Program-made: the position numbers and the translations under genes
The notes under the pieces: model-generated
The model's input: the letters and a program-made list of their open reading frames with translations, nothing else
Told to the model about the DNA's origin: nothing
Database searches by the model: none
Shown: positions 1-13,822 of the stretch, piece after piece
Layout: every line of letters starts with the position of its first letter
Position numbering within the stretch: the stretch's first letter is position 1
DNA from: DATBQN01 sp963755825
GTDB taxonomy: Bacteria > Acidobacteriota > Thermoanaerobaculia > Multivoradales > UBA5704
Reading direction: 5' to 3'
Length of the DNA stretch: 64,000 bases
Assembly (NCBI GenBank): GCA_963755825.1
Contig: CAVWLA010000003.1
Span: forward strand, 1,302,001-1,366,000

Positions 1-52
1 CGGGCGATGGGGCGCTAGCGCTCCCCAAACCGATCCCAAGGGAGACGAGCCG

Positions 53-661
53 ATGGACAAGATCTGGCACGAGATGTTGGTCCCCGACGTCCCCATCGTC
101 GAGAAGATCCTCCGCACCGTCATCGTCTACGTCTTCCTGGTGATCGGCCTGCGCCTCGCCGGCAAGCGCGAGCTGGCGCAGCTCAACCCCTTCGACCTCG
201 TCGTCCTCCTGGTGCTCTCGAACGCGGTGCAGAACGCCATCATCGGCAACGACAACTCGGTCTCCGGCGGCATCATCGGCGCCGTCACCCTGCTCATCGT
301 CAACGCCATCGTCGTCCGCTTCCTCTACGACCGCCGCAAGCTCGACGAGATCATCGAGGGGCACCAGGACGTGCTGATCGAGAACGGCGAGGTGAAGATG
401 GACCACCTGCGGCGCGAGCTCATCCGCCTCCCCCAGCTGGAGACCGCGGCGCGCAAGCAGGGCTTCGAGTCGCTCGACGAGGTGGACCGCGCGGTGCTCG
501 AGCCGGGGGGGACCCTCGTCTTCATCGGCAAGAAGCCGACCCCCGACGAGGTCCGCCAGCAGGAGATCCTCGACCGCCTGAACCAGCTCTGCGACGAGCT
601 GTACATCCTGCGCGGCCAGGTGAAAAAGGCTTCGGCGGACGCCGCCGAGCCGCCCGCCTGA
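53..661 (+). CDS. DUF421 (YetF-like) membrane protein
   Basis: A 202-residue protein of the DUF421/YetF family. The N-terminal third carries about three hydrophobic membrane segments (about residues 20-40, 45-65 and 70-92). These are followed by the conserved cytosolic alpha/beta domain with the family-typical run GHQDVLIENGEV and a C-terminal helical tail. The start is supported by an AAGGGAGA ribosome site about 7 bases upstream. The biochemical role of this family is not established; members sit in the cytoplasmic membrane. It stands alone, with a dispersed repeat directly downstream. The family call is confident, the function is not. Confidence 0.9.
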   Translation: MDKIWHEMLVPDVPIVEKILRTVIVYVFLVIGLRLAGKRELAQLNPFDLVVLLVLSNAVQNAIIGNDNSVSGGIIGAVTLLIVNAIVVRFLYDRRKLDEIIEGHQDVLIENGEVKMDHLRRELIRLPQLETAARKQGFESLDEVDRAVLEPGGTLVFIGKKPTPDEVRQQEILDRLNQLCDELYILRGQVKKASADAAEPPA

Positions 662-669
662 GAACCAGT

Positions 670-768
670 TACTGGCTCAGCTTGGCTCCGAGGACGGTCG
701 CCTGGAAGGGCGTGAGGGGCGGGTGGGGCCGAAGGCGGCCGCCCGCAGGAGACCAAGCGGAGCCAGTA
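670..768 (+). repeat. ~100 bp inverted-repeat-ended element, copy A
   Basis: A 99 bp intergenic element that starts TACTGGCTC and ends GAGCCAGTA. The reverse complement of positions 2839-2938 matches it almost throughout, including the core GAGGACGGTCGCCTGGAAGG. The end repeats pair for about 14 of 15 bases. It lies between the DUF421 gene and the ABC cassette and is in the opposite orientation to copy B. It encodes no transposase and has no good reading frame, so it looks like a non-autonomous MITE- or REP-like element. Confidence 0.8.
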
Positions 769-805
769 CAGAGAACCTCGCGGGCTCGATCGCCGTAGAG
801 GGTCC

Positions 806-2095
806 ATGCCTCGCGCCGCCAGCGGTTTCGGTCCCCTCGCCCGCTTCCACTGCGCGGTCGGCGGCCGCCTGGCCGCCGTCGCCCTCGTCCCCGCTTTCGC
901 CGCCGGCTTTGGCGCCGGCATGCTCCTCGGCGTCGACTTCCTCAACACCCTGGCGCGCCTGCTCTTCGGCGCCGACGGCTCGCGGCCGGCGCGCTCGGCG
1001 GGGGCGCTGTGGATCGCCCTGGTGACGATCGGCGCCGCGCGGACGGCGGCGCCGCGCGTCTGCCGCGGCCTCTCCGGCTGGATCCGCCACCTGCCGGCCG
1101 ACGGCGTGGCGCACCGGCGGGCGGCGGCGCTCGCCATCCTCGTCGCCCAGCTGCCGCTCCTCGCCCTCCTCGCCGTCCTCGCGCCGATCGCCCTCCAGGC
1201 GCCGGGGCGGCGCGCCGCGGCCTTCGCCGGCCTCCTCCTCGCCGCCGCCGCGGCGGCGCTCTTCGCGGTGCCGGTGGCGCGGCCCGCCCTCAGTCGGCCG
1301 CCGGCGCTCGCCGCGGCGTTCCTCGCCGGCACCTGCAGCTGGCCGGGGCTCGCCGCCGCCGCCGTGCTCCTCGTCGCCGGCGACCTCGCCGCCGGTCCGC
1401 TGCCGGCGGGGGCGGGCGGCGGCCCGGCGGTGCGGCGATGGGGAAGAGGGAGCGCGCCGCCGCGCTGGCTCGCCGCCCGCATCGCCTGGCGGGCTCTCGG
1501 CTGGCGCCTCGCCGGGGCCTACGCCGTCGCCCTGCTGCCGGTGGGCGCGGCGGCGGCCTTCGTCGCCCACAACGCGCTGCCGCCGGGCGCCGCCGGCCTC
1601 GCCAGCCGGCTGGGCGGCGGCGCCGGCGTGGTCCTCTTCCTCGCCCAGGCCGGCGAGGCGCTGGCCGCGCAGCGGCCGGTGTGGCCCTGGTCGCGCTCGC
1701 TGGCGCAGTCGGCCGCCTCCCGCGTCGGCGCCGACGCCCTCTTCCTGGGCTGCCACGCGGCGCCGATCGCCCTCCTCGCCGCCTGCATCGCGCCGTCTTT
1801 TCTGCTCGCCGCGGCGCCGCTCGCCGCCGCCCTGCCCTTCCTCAGCCTCCGCGCCGCGGGCGCCCTCCGCCGCGCGCCGGAGAGGAAGACCGGCGCCGCC
1901 GGCGAGATCCTCCTCGAGGGGATGTGGCTCGCCGCGGCGATCGCCCTCCTCCCCTGGACCTCGCCGGCGCTCGCCGCCGCGGCGCCCTGGGCGGCGCGCC
2001 GGGCGGCCGAGCGCGAGCGGCGGCAGAAGGTCAGCCGCTGGCTGCCGATCCACCACTTGGCGGCAGGCGATCCGCAGTCGTGGAGCGCCTCCTGA
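806..2095 (+). CDS. Multi-pass membrane protein, probable ABC transporter permease
   Basis: A 429-residue, extremely Ala/Leu-rich protein with ten or more hydrophobic stretches. I recognise no specific family motif. The run WIRHLPADGVAHRR resembles the cytosolic coupling segment of ABC-2-type permeases, and the next gene, 16 bases downstream, encodes a lone ABC ATPase, so a permease role is the natural reading. The pair is bracketed by inverted copies of a ~100 bp repeat, which suggests that the two genes travel together. Substrate unknown. It could also be an ABC-associated membrane protein without transport activity. Confidence 0.65.
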   Translation: MPRAASGFGPLARFHCAVGGRLAAVALVPAFAAGFGAGMLLGVDFLNTLARLLFGADGSRPARSAGALWIALVTIGAARTAAPRVCRGLSGWIRHLPADGVAHRRAAALAILVAQLPLLALLAVLAPIALQAPGRRAAAFAGLLLAAAAAALFAVPVARPALSRPPALAAAFLAGTCSWPGLAAAAVLLVAGDLAAGPLPAGAGGGPAVRRWGRGSAPPRWLAARIAWRALGWRLAGAYAVALLPVGAAAAFVAHNALPPGAAGLASRLGGGAGVVLFLAQAGEALAAQRPVWPWSRSLAQSAASRVGADALFLGCHAAPIALLAACIAPSFLLAAAPLAAALPFLSLRAAGALRRAPERKTGAAGEILLEGMWLAAAIALLPWTSPALAAAAPWAARRAAERERRQKVSRWLPIHHLAAGDPQSWSAS

Positions 2096-2111
2096 GCGCC
2101 GAGGTGGAACG

Positions 2112-2831
2112 ATGATCCGCCTGCTCGGAACCTCGTTCGCCTACCGCGCCGGCGAGCCGGTGCTCGACCGCGTCGACTTGGAGATCCCCGCCGGCCTCAC
2201 CCTCCTCGTCGGCAGCAACGGCTGCGGCAAGAGCACCCTTCTCAAGCTCGCCGCCGGCGTCGAGCTCCCCGACGGCGGGCGGATCGAGATCGAGTCCGGC
2301 GGCGCCTGGCGGGACCTCTGGGGCGAGGAGACGGCGGCGCGGGCCGGGCTCGCCTACGTCCCCGAGCAGCCGGACCTGACGCCGTACGCCGCCGTCGACG
2401 AGATCCTCCACCTCGTCTGCAGGCTGCGCGGCGAGCCGCCGGCGCGCGCCGCCGAGGCGCTCGCCGTGGTCGGGCTCGCCGGCTGCGGCCGCCGCTCCGT
2501 CCGCGAGCTGTCGATGGGCCAGCGGCGCAAGGCGGTGCTCGCCGCAGCGCTCATCGGCACGCCGCGGCACGTCCTTCTCGACGAGCCGCTGGAGGCGATG
2601 GACCGCGCCGCCCGCGAGGACATCCTCGCCTGGATCGACCGCCTGCTCGCCGCCGGCGCCGCCGTCCTCGTCGTCTCGCACGAGCTGGCGCCGTTCGTCG
2701 AGCGCGCGGCGCGCGCCGTCACCGTGGCCGAGGGGCGCTGCCGCGTCTTCGACCCGCTGCCCGCCGATCTCGACGCGCGGCGGGCGCTCCTCGAACGCCT
2801 GGCGCGCGGCGAGGCCGGCTCGCTTCCCTGA
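2112..2831 (+). CDS. ABC transporter ATP-binding protein
   Basis: A 239-residue ABC ATPase. The sequence shows Walker A GSNGCGKST (about residues 35-43), the signature LSMGQRRKA (Gln replaces the second Gly of LSGGQ), Walker B HVLLDEPLEAMD and a switch His in VVSHE. The ATG follows GAGG at good spacing. It lies 16 bases after the putative permease and is probably translated from the same mRNA. ABC-2-type exporters commonly pair one such ATPase with one membrane protein. A copy of the ~100 bp repeat begins 8 bases after its stop. Substrate cannot be inferred. Confidence 0.88.
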   Translation: MIRLLGTSFAYRAGEPVLDRVDLEIPAGLTLLVGSNGCGKSTLLKLAAGVELPDGGRIEIESGGAWRDLWGEETAARAGLAYVPEQPDLTPYAAVDEILHLVCRLRGEPPARAAEALAVVGLAGCGRRSVRELSMGQRRKAVLAAALIGTPRHVLLDEPLEAMDRAAREDILAWIDRLLAAGAAVLVVSHELAPFVERAARAVTVAEGRCRVFDPLPADLDARRALLERLARGEAGSLP

Positions 2832-2836
2832 GCCGC

Positions 2837-2940
2837 GGTACTGGCTCCATTTGGTTTCCTGCCGGCGGCCGCCTTCGGCCCCCACCCGCCCATCACGCCC
2901 TTCCAGGCGACCGTCCTCGGAACCAAATGGAGCCAGTACC
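2837..2940 (-). repeat. ~100 bp inverted-repeat-ended element, copy B
   Basis: The core is 2839-2938. The ends form a perfect 20 bp inverted repeat (2837-2856 and 2921-2940, GGTACTGGCTCCATTTGGTT). The interior is the reverse complement of copy A. A and B therefore stand as inverted repeats around the two-gene ABC cassette. It lies between the ABC ATPase stop and the promoter of the MglA-like gene, and could form a long hairpin in RNA. Confidence 0.85.
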
Positions 2941-2956
2941 TTAAGTCGCTGCTCAA

Positions 2957-2985
2957 TTGACCCCCCGGGGGGCCGGTGTTATGCT
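2957..2985 (+). promoter_or_regulatory. Sigma-70-type promoter of the MglA-like gene
   Basis: TTGACC at 2957-2962 and TATGCT at 2980-2985 are separated by exactly 17 bases. The spacer contains the perfect palindrome CCCCCCGGGGGG (2961-2972). The MglA-like start codon is 28 bases downstream of the -10 box. Confidence 0.65.
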
Positions 2986-3012
2986 TCGCCTCCCGCTAAG
3001 GCCCGGTCCAGT

Positions 3013-4299
3013 ATGGTTTTTTTCAACTACAGCACGATGCAGATGGCGGCCAAAGTGGTGTACTACGGCCCGGGTCTGTGCGGCAAGACGACCAATCTCC
3101 ACTACATCTATGGTCATACCTCGGGGGAATCCCGCGGCGAGATGGTCTCGCTCGAGACGGAGACCGACCGCACCCTCTTCTTCGACCTGCTGCCCATCGA
3201 CGTCGGCTCGATCGCCGGCTTCAACACCCGCATCCAGCTCTACACCGTCCCCGGCCAGGTCTTCTACAACACCACCCGCAAGCTGGTCTTGAAGGGGGTC
3301 GACGGCGTCGTCTTCGTCGTCGATTCGCAGCGCGCCATGCTGCAGGCGAACCGCGACTCGTTCAAGAACCTGGAGGACAACCTGGCGGAGATGGGTCTGT
3401 CGGTCGACACCATCCCGCTGGTGCTGCAGTACAACAAGCGCGACCTCGCCGACATCGCCACCGTCGACGAGCTCAACCGGGCGATCAACCCCAAGGGCTG
3501 GCCGCATTTCGAGTCGTCGGCGCTCACCGGACAGGGGGTCTTCGAGACCCTGAAAGGGGTATCGAAGCTCACCCTGCTGTCGCTCAAGAAGCGGCTGACG
3601 CGGCCGAGCGCCGATTCTCCGACCGCGCCGACACCGCGCGCCGGAGCGCCGGCGGCCGCGCCGAGCGCGCCGCAGCCTCTGAAGCCGTTGCCGGTGCCGC
3701 CGCCGGCCGCGCAGACGGCCGTGCCGCCGCCGGCGCCCGCGCGGCCGATCCCGCCGCCCGCCGCCGCGCCGCCGCGGGCCGCCGCCGTGGAAACGCCGCC
3801 GCCGCCGCGGACCGCGCCCGCTCCGAGCCCGTCGCCATCGCCTGCGCCGGCGGCCATGCCCTCGACCGCGCCCGCGGCGCCGGCCTCCTCGCCTCCCGCG
3901 ACAGCGGCGCCGGCGAAGCCCGCGCCGCCCCGCAGCCGTGCCGTCGACATCCTGGGGGAGCTCGAGAAGCTGCGCCGCGAGGCGATGCAGCCGGGCTCCT
4001 CCGGCTCCGGCTCTCACGCCGCGGTGACGCCGGCGGCGAAGCCCGCGGCGCCCGCGGTGCCGCCGGCGCGGGCGGCCGCGGCGCGCAACGGCCGCGGCGA
4101 GCTGTCGCGGAACATCGAGATGACCCTGAAGCGCGTCGACTTCGAGCGCGCCCGCCGCTTCCTCGTCAGCTTCCAGGTGGAGGACGATCAGAACCGCGTC
4201 ATGGACTCCGTGCGCAACCTGCCGGTCGAGATCAAGGACGCCGCGAGCCTCGAGAAGCTCCTCCTCCATCTGAACATCGCCCTCAACGCCAAAGAGTGA
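3013..4299 (+). CDS. MglA-like small GTPase with Pro/Ala-rich linker and C-terminal domain
   Basis: A 428-residue protein. Residues 1-195 form an MglA-type small GTPase: P-loop GPGLCGKTT (about residues 19-27), the MglA-typical VPGQ in place of the usual DxxG, and the NKRD guanine-specificity motif. MglA proteins are cytosolic polarity switches for gliding and pili. Residues about 195-350 are a disordered Pro/Ala linker, and residues about 370-428 form a charged helical domain that may bind a partner. The ATG was chosen because the GTPase fold begins there and a promoter lies just upstream; an open frame further upstream runs into the repeat. No MglB-like GAP is visible nearby. Being about twice the usual MglA length is notable. 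Confidence 0.85.
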   Translation: MVFFNYSTMQMAAKVVYYGPGLCGKTTNLHYIYGHTSGESRGEMVSLETETDRTLFFDLLPIDVGSIAGFNTRIQLYTVPGQVFYNTTRKLVLKGVDGVVFVVDSQRAMLQANRDSFKNLEDNLAEMGLSVDTIPLVLQYNKRDLADIATVDELNRAINPKGWPHFESSALTGQGVFETLKGVSKLTLLSLKKRLTRPSADSPTAPTPRAGAPAAAPSAPQPLKPLPVPPPAAQTAVPPPAPARPIPPPAAAPPRAAAVETPPPPRTAPAPSPSPSPAPAAMPSTAPAAPASSPPATAAPAKPAPPRSRAVDILGELEKLRREAMQPGSSGSGSHAAVTPAAKPAAPAVPPARAAAARNGRGELSRNIEMTLKRVDFERARRFLVSFQVEDDQNRVMDSVRNLPVEIKDAASLEKLLLHLNIALNAKE

Positions 4300-4330
4300 C
4301 GCACGAGGGCCGGCTGCGCCGCCAGACGCC

Positions 4331-4801
4331 ATGAAGTGCCCCTTCTGCGCCCAGAACCGCGACCGCGTCGTCGACTCGCGCGAGAGCCGCGACGGTGCCA
4401 CCATCCGCCGCCGCCGCGAGTGCCTCTCCTGCGGCCGGCGCTTCACCTCCTACGAGCAGATCGAGGACATCCCGTACCTGGTCGTCAAGCACGACGGCTC
4501 GCGCGAGGAGTTCAGCCGCAAGAAGCTGCTCTCCGGCCTCCTCAAGGCGTGCGAGAAGCGACCGGTGCCGCTGCGCAAGCTGGAGAACCTCGTCGAGCAG
4601 GCCGAGGCGATGCTCCACGACCGCGAGGACCGCGAGATCTCCACCCAGGAGATCGGCGCCTTCATGATGGACCGCCTGCGCGAGCTCGATCAGGTCGGCT
4701 ACGTGCGCTTCGCCTCGGTCTACCGGCGTTTCGAGGACATCGACGCCTTCATGGACGTGCTCAAGGGGCTGATCCAGCCGCCGCCTCACAAGGAGGGATG
4801 A
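4331..4801 (+). CDS. nrdR: Transcriptional repressor NrdR
   Basis: A 156-residue protein with the full NrdR architecture. The N-terminal zinc ribbon begins MKCPFC and closes with CLSCGRRF, and an ATP-cone domain follows (VVKHDGSREEFSRKKL). NrdR senses ATP/dATP and represses ribonucleotide reductase genes at NrdR boxes. Its length matches the family (about 150 residues). The stop overlaps the start region of the heat shock gene, so the two are probably cotranscribed. No ribonucleotide reductase gene is in the window. Confidence 0.96.
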   Translation: MKCPFCAQNRDRVVDSRESRDGATIRRRRECLSCGRRFTSYEQIEDIPYLVVKHDGSREEFSRKKLLSGLLKACEKRPVPLRKLENLVEQAEAMLHDREDREISTQEIGAFMMDRLRELDQVGYVRFASVYRRFEDIDAFMDVLKGLIQPPPHKEG

Positions 4802-5294
4802 TGGCGAGCTCCGGCGGCTATCCATCGCTCCACCTCATCTCGCGCTTCCAGACCGAGATCGACCGCCTCTTCGAGGAGACGCTGGCGATGGGCGACGGCG
4901 ACCTGCCGGCGCTCGACTGGCAGCCGGCCATCGACATCGTCGAGACGCCGGACGCCATCCTCCTCCTCGCCGAGGTCCCCGGCCTCTCCGCCGCCGAGCT
5001 CAAGGTGGAGATCCGCGGCATGCACGTGACGCTCTCCGGCGGCAAGTCGACGGCGCGGCCGGCCGGCGAGTCGCCGCGCTTCCTTTGCGTCGAGCGCGGC
5101 CACGGCCGCTTCGTCCGCGAGATGGCGCTCTTCTGGCCGGTCAACAGCCATGCCGGCCGCGCCAGCCTGGCCGACGGCGTGCTCACTATCAGTTTTCCGA
5201 AGGTCGAGGAGAAGCGCCGCACGGCGCTGACGCTGCAGATCGTCGAAGCGCCCGCTGCGGCTCCAGCGGCGCCGCCGGCGAGCGGGGAGGAACG

Positions 5295-5298
<4 letters not shown>
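4801..5298 (+). CDS. Hsp20 / alpha-crystallin family small heat shock protein
   Basis: A 165-residue small heat shock protein. The alpha-crystallin domain spans about residues 35-140, with DIVETPDAILLLAEVPGLSA, an RFVREMALFWPV strand and the ADGVLTISFPK motif. Such proteins form oligomers that hold unfolding proteins for ATP-dependent machines. Two adjacent ATG codons (4798 and 4801) are possible. The second has the better spacing from AAGGAGG (4790-4796). It sits directly before lon with a 4-base overlap, linking chaperone holding to proteolysis. Confidence 0.92.
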
Positions 5299-7714
<2,416 letters not shown>

Positions 7715-7715
<1 letters not shown>

Positions 7716-8755
7716 TGCGATCGAGCACTCGGACGATCGGCCGCGGGCGGCTCGCCGGCGCCGCGTCTGAAGACCGTCTGGTCGCCTGGCTGCGCCGGCG
7801 GACGGCGGCGGCGGGGCGATCGCTCCTCGGCGACGACGCGGCGATCCTGCCGCGCGGCGCCTGGGCGGCGACGGTCGACAGCCAGATCGCCGGCGTCCAT
7901 TTCGATCCCGGTCTCGACCCCGCGCTCCTCGCCCGCCGCCTGCTGGCGGTCAACCTCTCGGACTTGGCGGCGATGGGCGCCCTTCCCGCCTACGCCCTGC
8001 TCGCCCTCTCGGCGGTCCGCGGCTTCGACCATCGGCGTTTCTTCCGCGCCTTTCTCAGCGCCGCGGCCCGCCACGGCGTCGAGCTCGCCGGCGGCGACCT
8101 CGCGACCCACCCCGGCGCCACGACGGCGACCCTGACGCTCCTCGGGCGGCGCCGGCCCGGCGGCCGCTGGCTGGGGCGCGGCGGCGCCCGCGCCGGGGAT
8201 GCGCTCTGGCTCGGCGGCACCGTCGGCGAGTCCGCCGCCGGCCGCGCGCTGCTCGACGGCGGCGCGCGGCTCCGCGGCAACAGCGTGCTGCTGCCGTCCG
8301 CCTGGAGCGGGCGCGTGGCGGCCGCGACCGAGGCGGCCGCGCGGCGAGCGGTGCGGCGCCACCTCCTGCCGGCGCCGCAGCTCGAGCTCTCGGCCTGGCT
8401 GGCGCGCCAGGCACGGGCGGCGGCGATCGACGTCTCGGACGGCGTCGCGCTCGACCTCCGCCGCCTCTGCCGCGAGAGCGGCGTCGGCGCCGTCGTCGAG
8501 GCGGCGGCACTGCCGCTCGCCAGCGGCTTCGCCGGCCTCGCCGGGCGCCTGGCGCGCGACCCGCTGGCGCTCGCCCTCGGCGGCGGCGAGGACTACGTGC
8601 TGCTCTTCACCCTCCCCGCCGGCCGGGTGCCGCCGGCGCGCTTCGCGTGCAGCACGATCGGCTGCATCGTCGCCGGCCGCGGCCTCGCGCTCGTCGTCGA
8701 CGGGCGCCGCCGCGCCCTGCCGGCGCTCGGCTGGGATCATCTGCGGGCACGATAG
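7715..8755 (+). CDS. thiL: Thiamine-monophosphate kinase ThiL
   Basis: A 346-residue AIR-synthase-fold kinase that phosphorylates thiamine monophosphate to the diphosphate cofactor. Visible motifs are GDDAA near residue 40, NLSDLAAMG near 80, AGGDL near 127 and IDVSDG near 240, all metal- and nucleotide-binding elements of ThiL. The start is GTG at 7715, overlapping the lon stop by one base, which implies reinitiation. The N-terminal ~20 residues are longer than usual, so a downstream start is possible. A strong hairpin follows immediately. Confidence 0.92.
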
Positions 8756-8758
8756 AAA

Positions 8759-8780
8759 AGCCCCGCCGGGAGGCGGGGCT
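8759..8780. terminator. Bidirectional intrinsic-type terminator
   Basis: A perfect 9 bp stem, AGCCCCGCC and GGCGGGGCT around a GGGA loop, lies between the convergent thiL (plus) and double-MerR (minus) genes. An AAAA run flanks the left side, giving a short U-tract for minus-strand transcription. Confidence 0.8.
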
Positions 8781-8808
8781 GGTTGGACCCAGAAGACGCT
8801 CCGGCAGA

Positions 8809-9588
8809 CTAGCGCAGCAGTTTCTGCAGGCTCTTGACGAAGCTCTTGAAACGTTTTTCCAGCCCCTGCTGCGACTTTTCGATCGCCCGCAGACGGCCGG
8901 CGAGAGCGCTGCTCGCCGCGCCGTTGGCGGCGGCACGGCCGGCGCCGGAGCCGGGCTTGCGGCCGCCGCGGCCGCTCTGCTGGCGCAGCTCGCGGAAGAC
9001 GTCGACGGCCTCGGGCTGGAAGCGGCGAGCCCGCCCCTTGCCCTCGTGCGGCAGGCGATCGGAGTAGAGCCGGACGTAGCGCACCAGGGTGGGGTACGAG
9101 ATGCCCGTCATCTTGCTCACCTGGGTGAGGGTGAGCAGATGGCTGGCCGTGCGGCGGCCGGCGGCGGCGCGGGCGGCGGGGCGACCGGCGGGACGGCCCG
9201 CCGGACGGCCGGGCGGCCGGCCGCGGCGCGCCGCGACGGCGCCCTTGCGCCCTGCCGGCGCGGCGCCGGCGCGGCCGGAACGGCCGGCCGGGCGGCCCGG
9301 ACGGCCGGCTCCGCGGCGCTTGCCGGCGGCTTCGCCGGCGTCCTTGCGCGGCCGGCCGCGGCGGCCGATGTTCTCACCCTTGATGTCATTGAAGACTGGG
9401 ATCGCGGTCTCGGGATAGCGCTGTTTGCGGCCGCTGCCGACGGCAGGAATGCGGCTCTGATAGAGCTTCTTGTAGCGCTGCAGCGTCGGCATCGAAATCT
9501 TGGTTTTCTGTGAGATCTCCGAGAGCGTGAACAGCCTCTCGCCGGCCGCGTCTTTGTCCCCGCGCCGCTGACCTTCCGGCTCCGCCAT
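8809..9588 (-). CDS. Double MerR-type HTH DNA-binding protein with AT-hook-like linker
   Basis: A 259-residue protein. Residues about 14-70 are a MerR-like winged HTH (LFTLSEISQKTKISMPTLQR). Residues about 75-150 are an Arg/Gly/Pro-rich basic linker with RGRPRK and repeated GRPAGRPAG units that resemble AT-hooks. Residues about 152-205 are a second MerR-like HTH (LLTLTQVSKMTGISYPTLVR), and a basic C-terminal helix ends the protein. The ATG at 9588 has AGGGAGA at good spacing. Typical MerR regulators have one HTH plus an effector domain; none is visible here. It may be a nucleoid-associated or architectural regulator. The HTH calls are firm, the role is inference. Confidence 0.8.
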   Translation of the reverse strand: MAEPEGQRRGDKDAAGERLFTLSEISQKTKISMPTLQRYKKLYQSRIPAVGSGRKQRYPETAIPVFNDIKGENIGRRGRPRKDAGEAAGKRRGAGRPGRPAGRSGRAGAAPAGRKGAVAARRGRPPGRPAGRPAGRPAARAAAGRRTASHLLTLTQVSKMTGISYPTLVRYVRLYSDRLPHEGKGRARRFQPEAVDVFRELRQQSGRGGRKPGSGAGRAAANGAASSALAGRLRAIEKSQQGLEKRFKSFVKSLQKLLR

Positions 9589-9785
9589 ACGTTCTCCCTT
9601 GCGGTGCATTTGATGGCAAATGGATGCGTTCGGATCGATAGAAAGCCCGTCGATTATCAAAAATAAGGTCTCAAATGTCAATACGTCGAGACATTGCTCC
9701 GTGGCGTAAGGCTGCCAGGCCGCGCACCGGCGGCGCGATCGATGGCACTCCATTGCGCGCCGAAATGCGATCGCCCGCGCTCGCA

Positions 9786-9791
9786 TACAAT
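9786..9791 (+). promoter_or_regulatory. -10 box TACAAT placed for a leaderless transcript
   Basis: TACAAT ends 6 bases before the ATG of the methionine sulfoxide reductase gene, so transcription would begin at or within a base or two of the start codon. There is no Shine-Dalgarno sequence and no clear -35 box. Confidence 0.45.
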
Positions 9792-9797
9792 CAGCGC

Positions 9798-10292
9798 ATG
9801 GACACTGATCAGAAGCGAGCGCTCTATCTTCAAACCCTGCGGGAGATCGACAGCGTGCTCGGCGGCGCCGGCGACGCGATCGCCGCCATGGCCTCGTGCG
9901 CGGCGATCCTCCACGCCAACCTTCCCTATGCGAGCTGGACCGGTTTCTATCGCGTCGTGGCACCGCGCCTGCTGCGCGTCGGGCCTTATCAAGGTCCGCT
10001 CGGCTGCCTCGAGATCCCGTTCGAGCGCGGCGTCTGCGGCGCCGCGGCGCGGGAGGGAGAGCCGCAGGTGGTGGCCGACGTGCACGCGTTTCCCGGCCAC
10101 ATCGCCTGCGACTCGGCGGCGCGTTCGGAGATCGTCATCCCCATCCGCAACGCCGCGGGCGAGCTGGTCGCCGTGCTCGACATCGATTCGCACCAGCCGG
10201 CGTCGTTCGACGCCGCCGATCGCGACGGCCTCCTCGCCATCGCCGAGCGGCTGCGCGAGAGCCTCGTCGACGGCGCGGCCGACGGCGCCTGA
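9798..10292 (+). CDS. msrC: Free methionine-(R)-sulfoxide reductase (GAF domain, MsrC/YebR type)
   Basis: A 164-residue single GAF-domain enzyme that reduces free methionine-R-sulfoxide in the cytosol with thioredoxin. The three redox cysteines lie at residues 70 (LGCLEIPF), 80 (GVCG) and 104 (HIACDS). Their spacing of 10 and 24 matches the E. coli enzyme (Cys84, Cys94, Cys118). The ATG was chosen because the GAF fold begins right after it and a TACAAT box sits just upstream; longer upstream frames have no family similarity. It is convergent with the sigma-54 activator gene. Confidence 0.93.
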   Translation: MDTDQKRALYLQTLREIDSVLGGAGDAIAAMASCAAILHANLPYASWTGFYRVVAPRLLRVGPYQGPLGCLEIPFERGVCGAAAREGEPQVVADVHAFPGHIACDSAARSEIVIPIRNAAGELVAVLDIDSHQPASFDAADRDGLLAIAERLRESLVDGAADGA

Positions 10293-10293
10293 G

Positions 10294-10313
10294 ACCGCGA
10301 TCGAGCGGTTTTC
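10294..10313 (+). terminator. Short hairpin plus T-tract after the GAF reductase
   Basis: ACCGC and GCGGT pair around a GATCGA loop and are followed by TTTTC, directly after the stop codon of the reductase gene. The stem is only 5 bp, so the call is tentative. Confidence 0.4.
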
Positions 10314-10340
10314 GGCGGCCAGCCGTGCGCCGCCCATCTC

Positions 10341-13752
<3,412 letters not shown>

Positions 13753-13822
13753 TCGGGCCGAGATCTTCGCACTAAAGCGAACTTCGGTGTAGAGGTCGGT
13801 GACCGAAGGGTGAGAAACGGGC

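Noticed and set aside
11..28. GGCGCTAGCGCTCCCC hairpin at the window start as a terminator
   Set aside because: The stem is short and imperfect, and the upstream gene is outside the window, so it cannot be judged.
9161..9330. Short GC-rich repeats that could look like a CRISPR or tandem array
   Set aside because: They encode the GRPAG-type linker of the double-MerR protein in frame; there are no unique spacers.
9742..9757. TGGCAC and TTGC upstream of the methionine sulfoxide reductase gene as a sigma-54 promoter
   Set aside because: The two elements are one base too close together, a spacing sigma-54 holoenzyme does not tolerate well.
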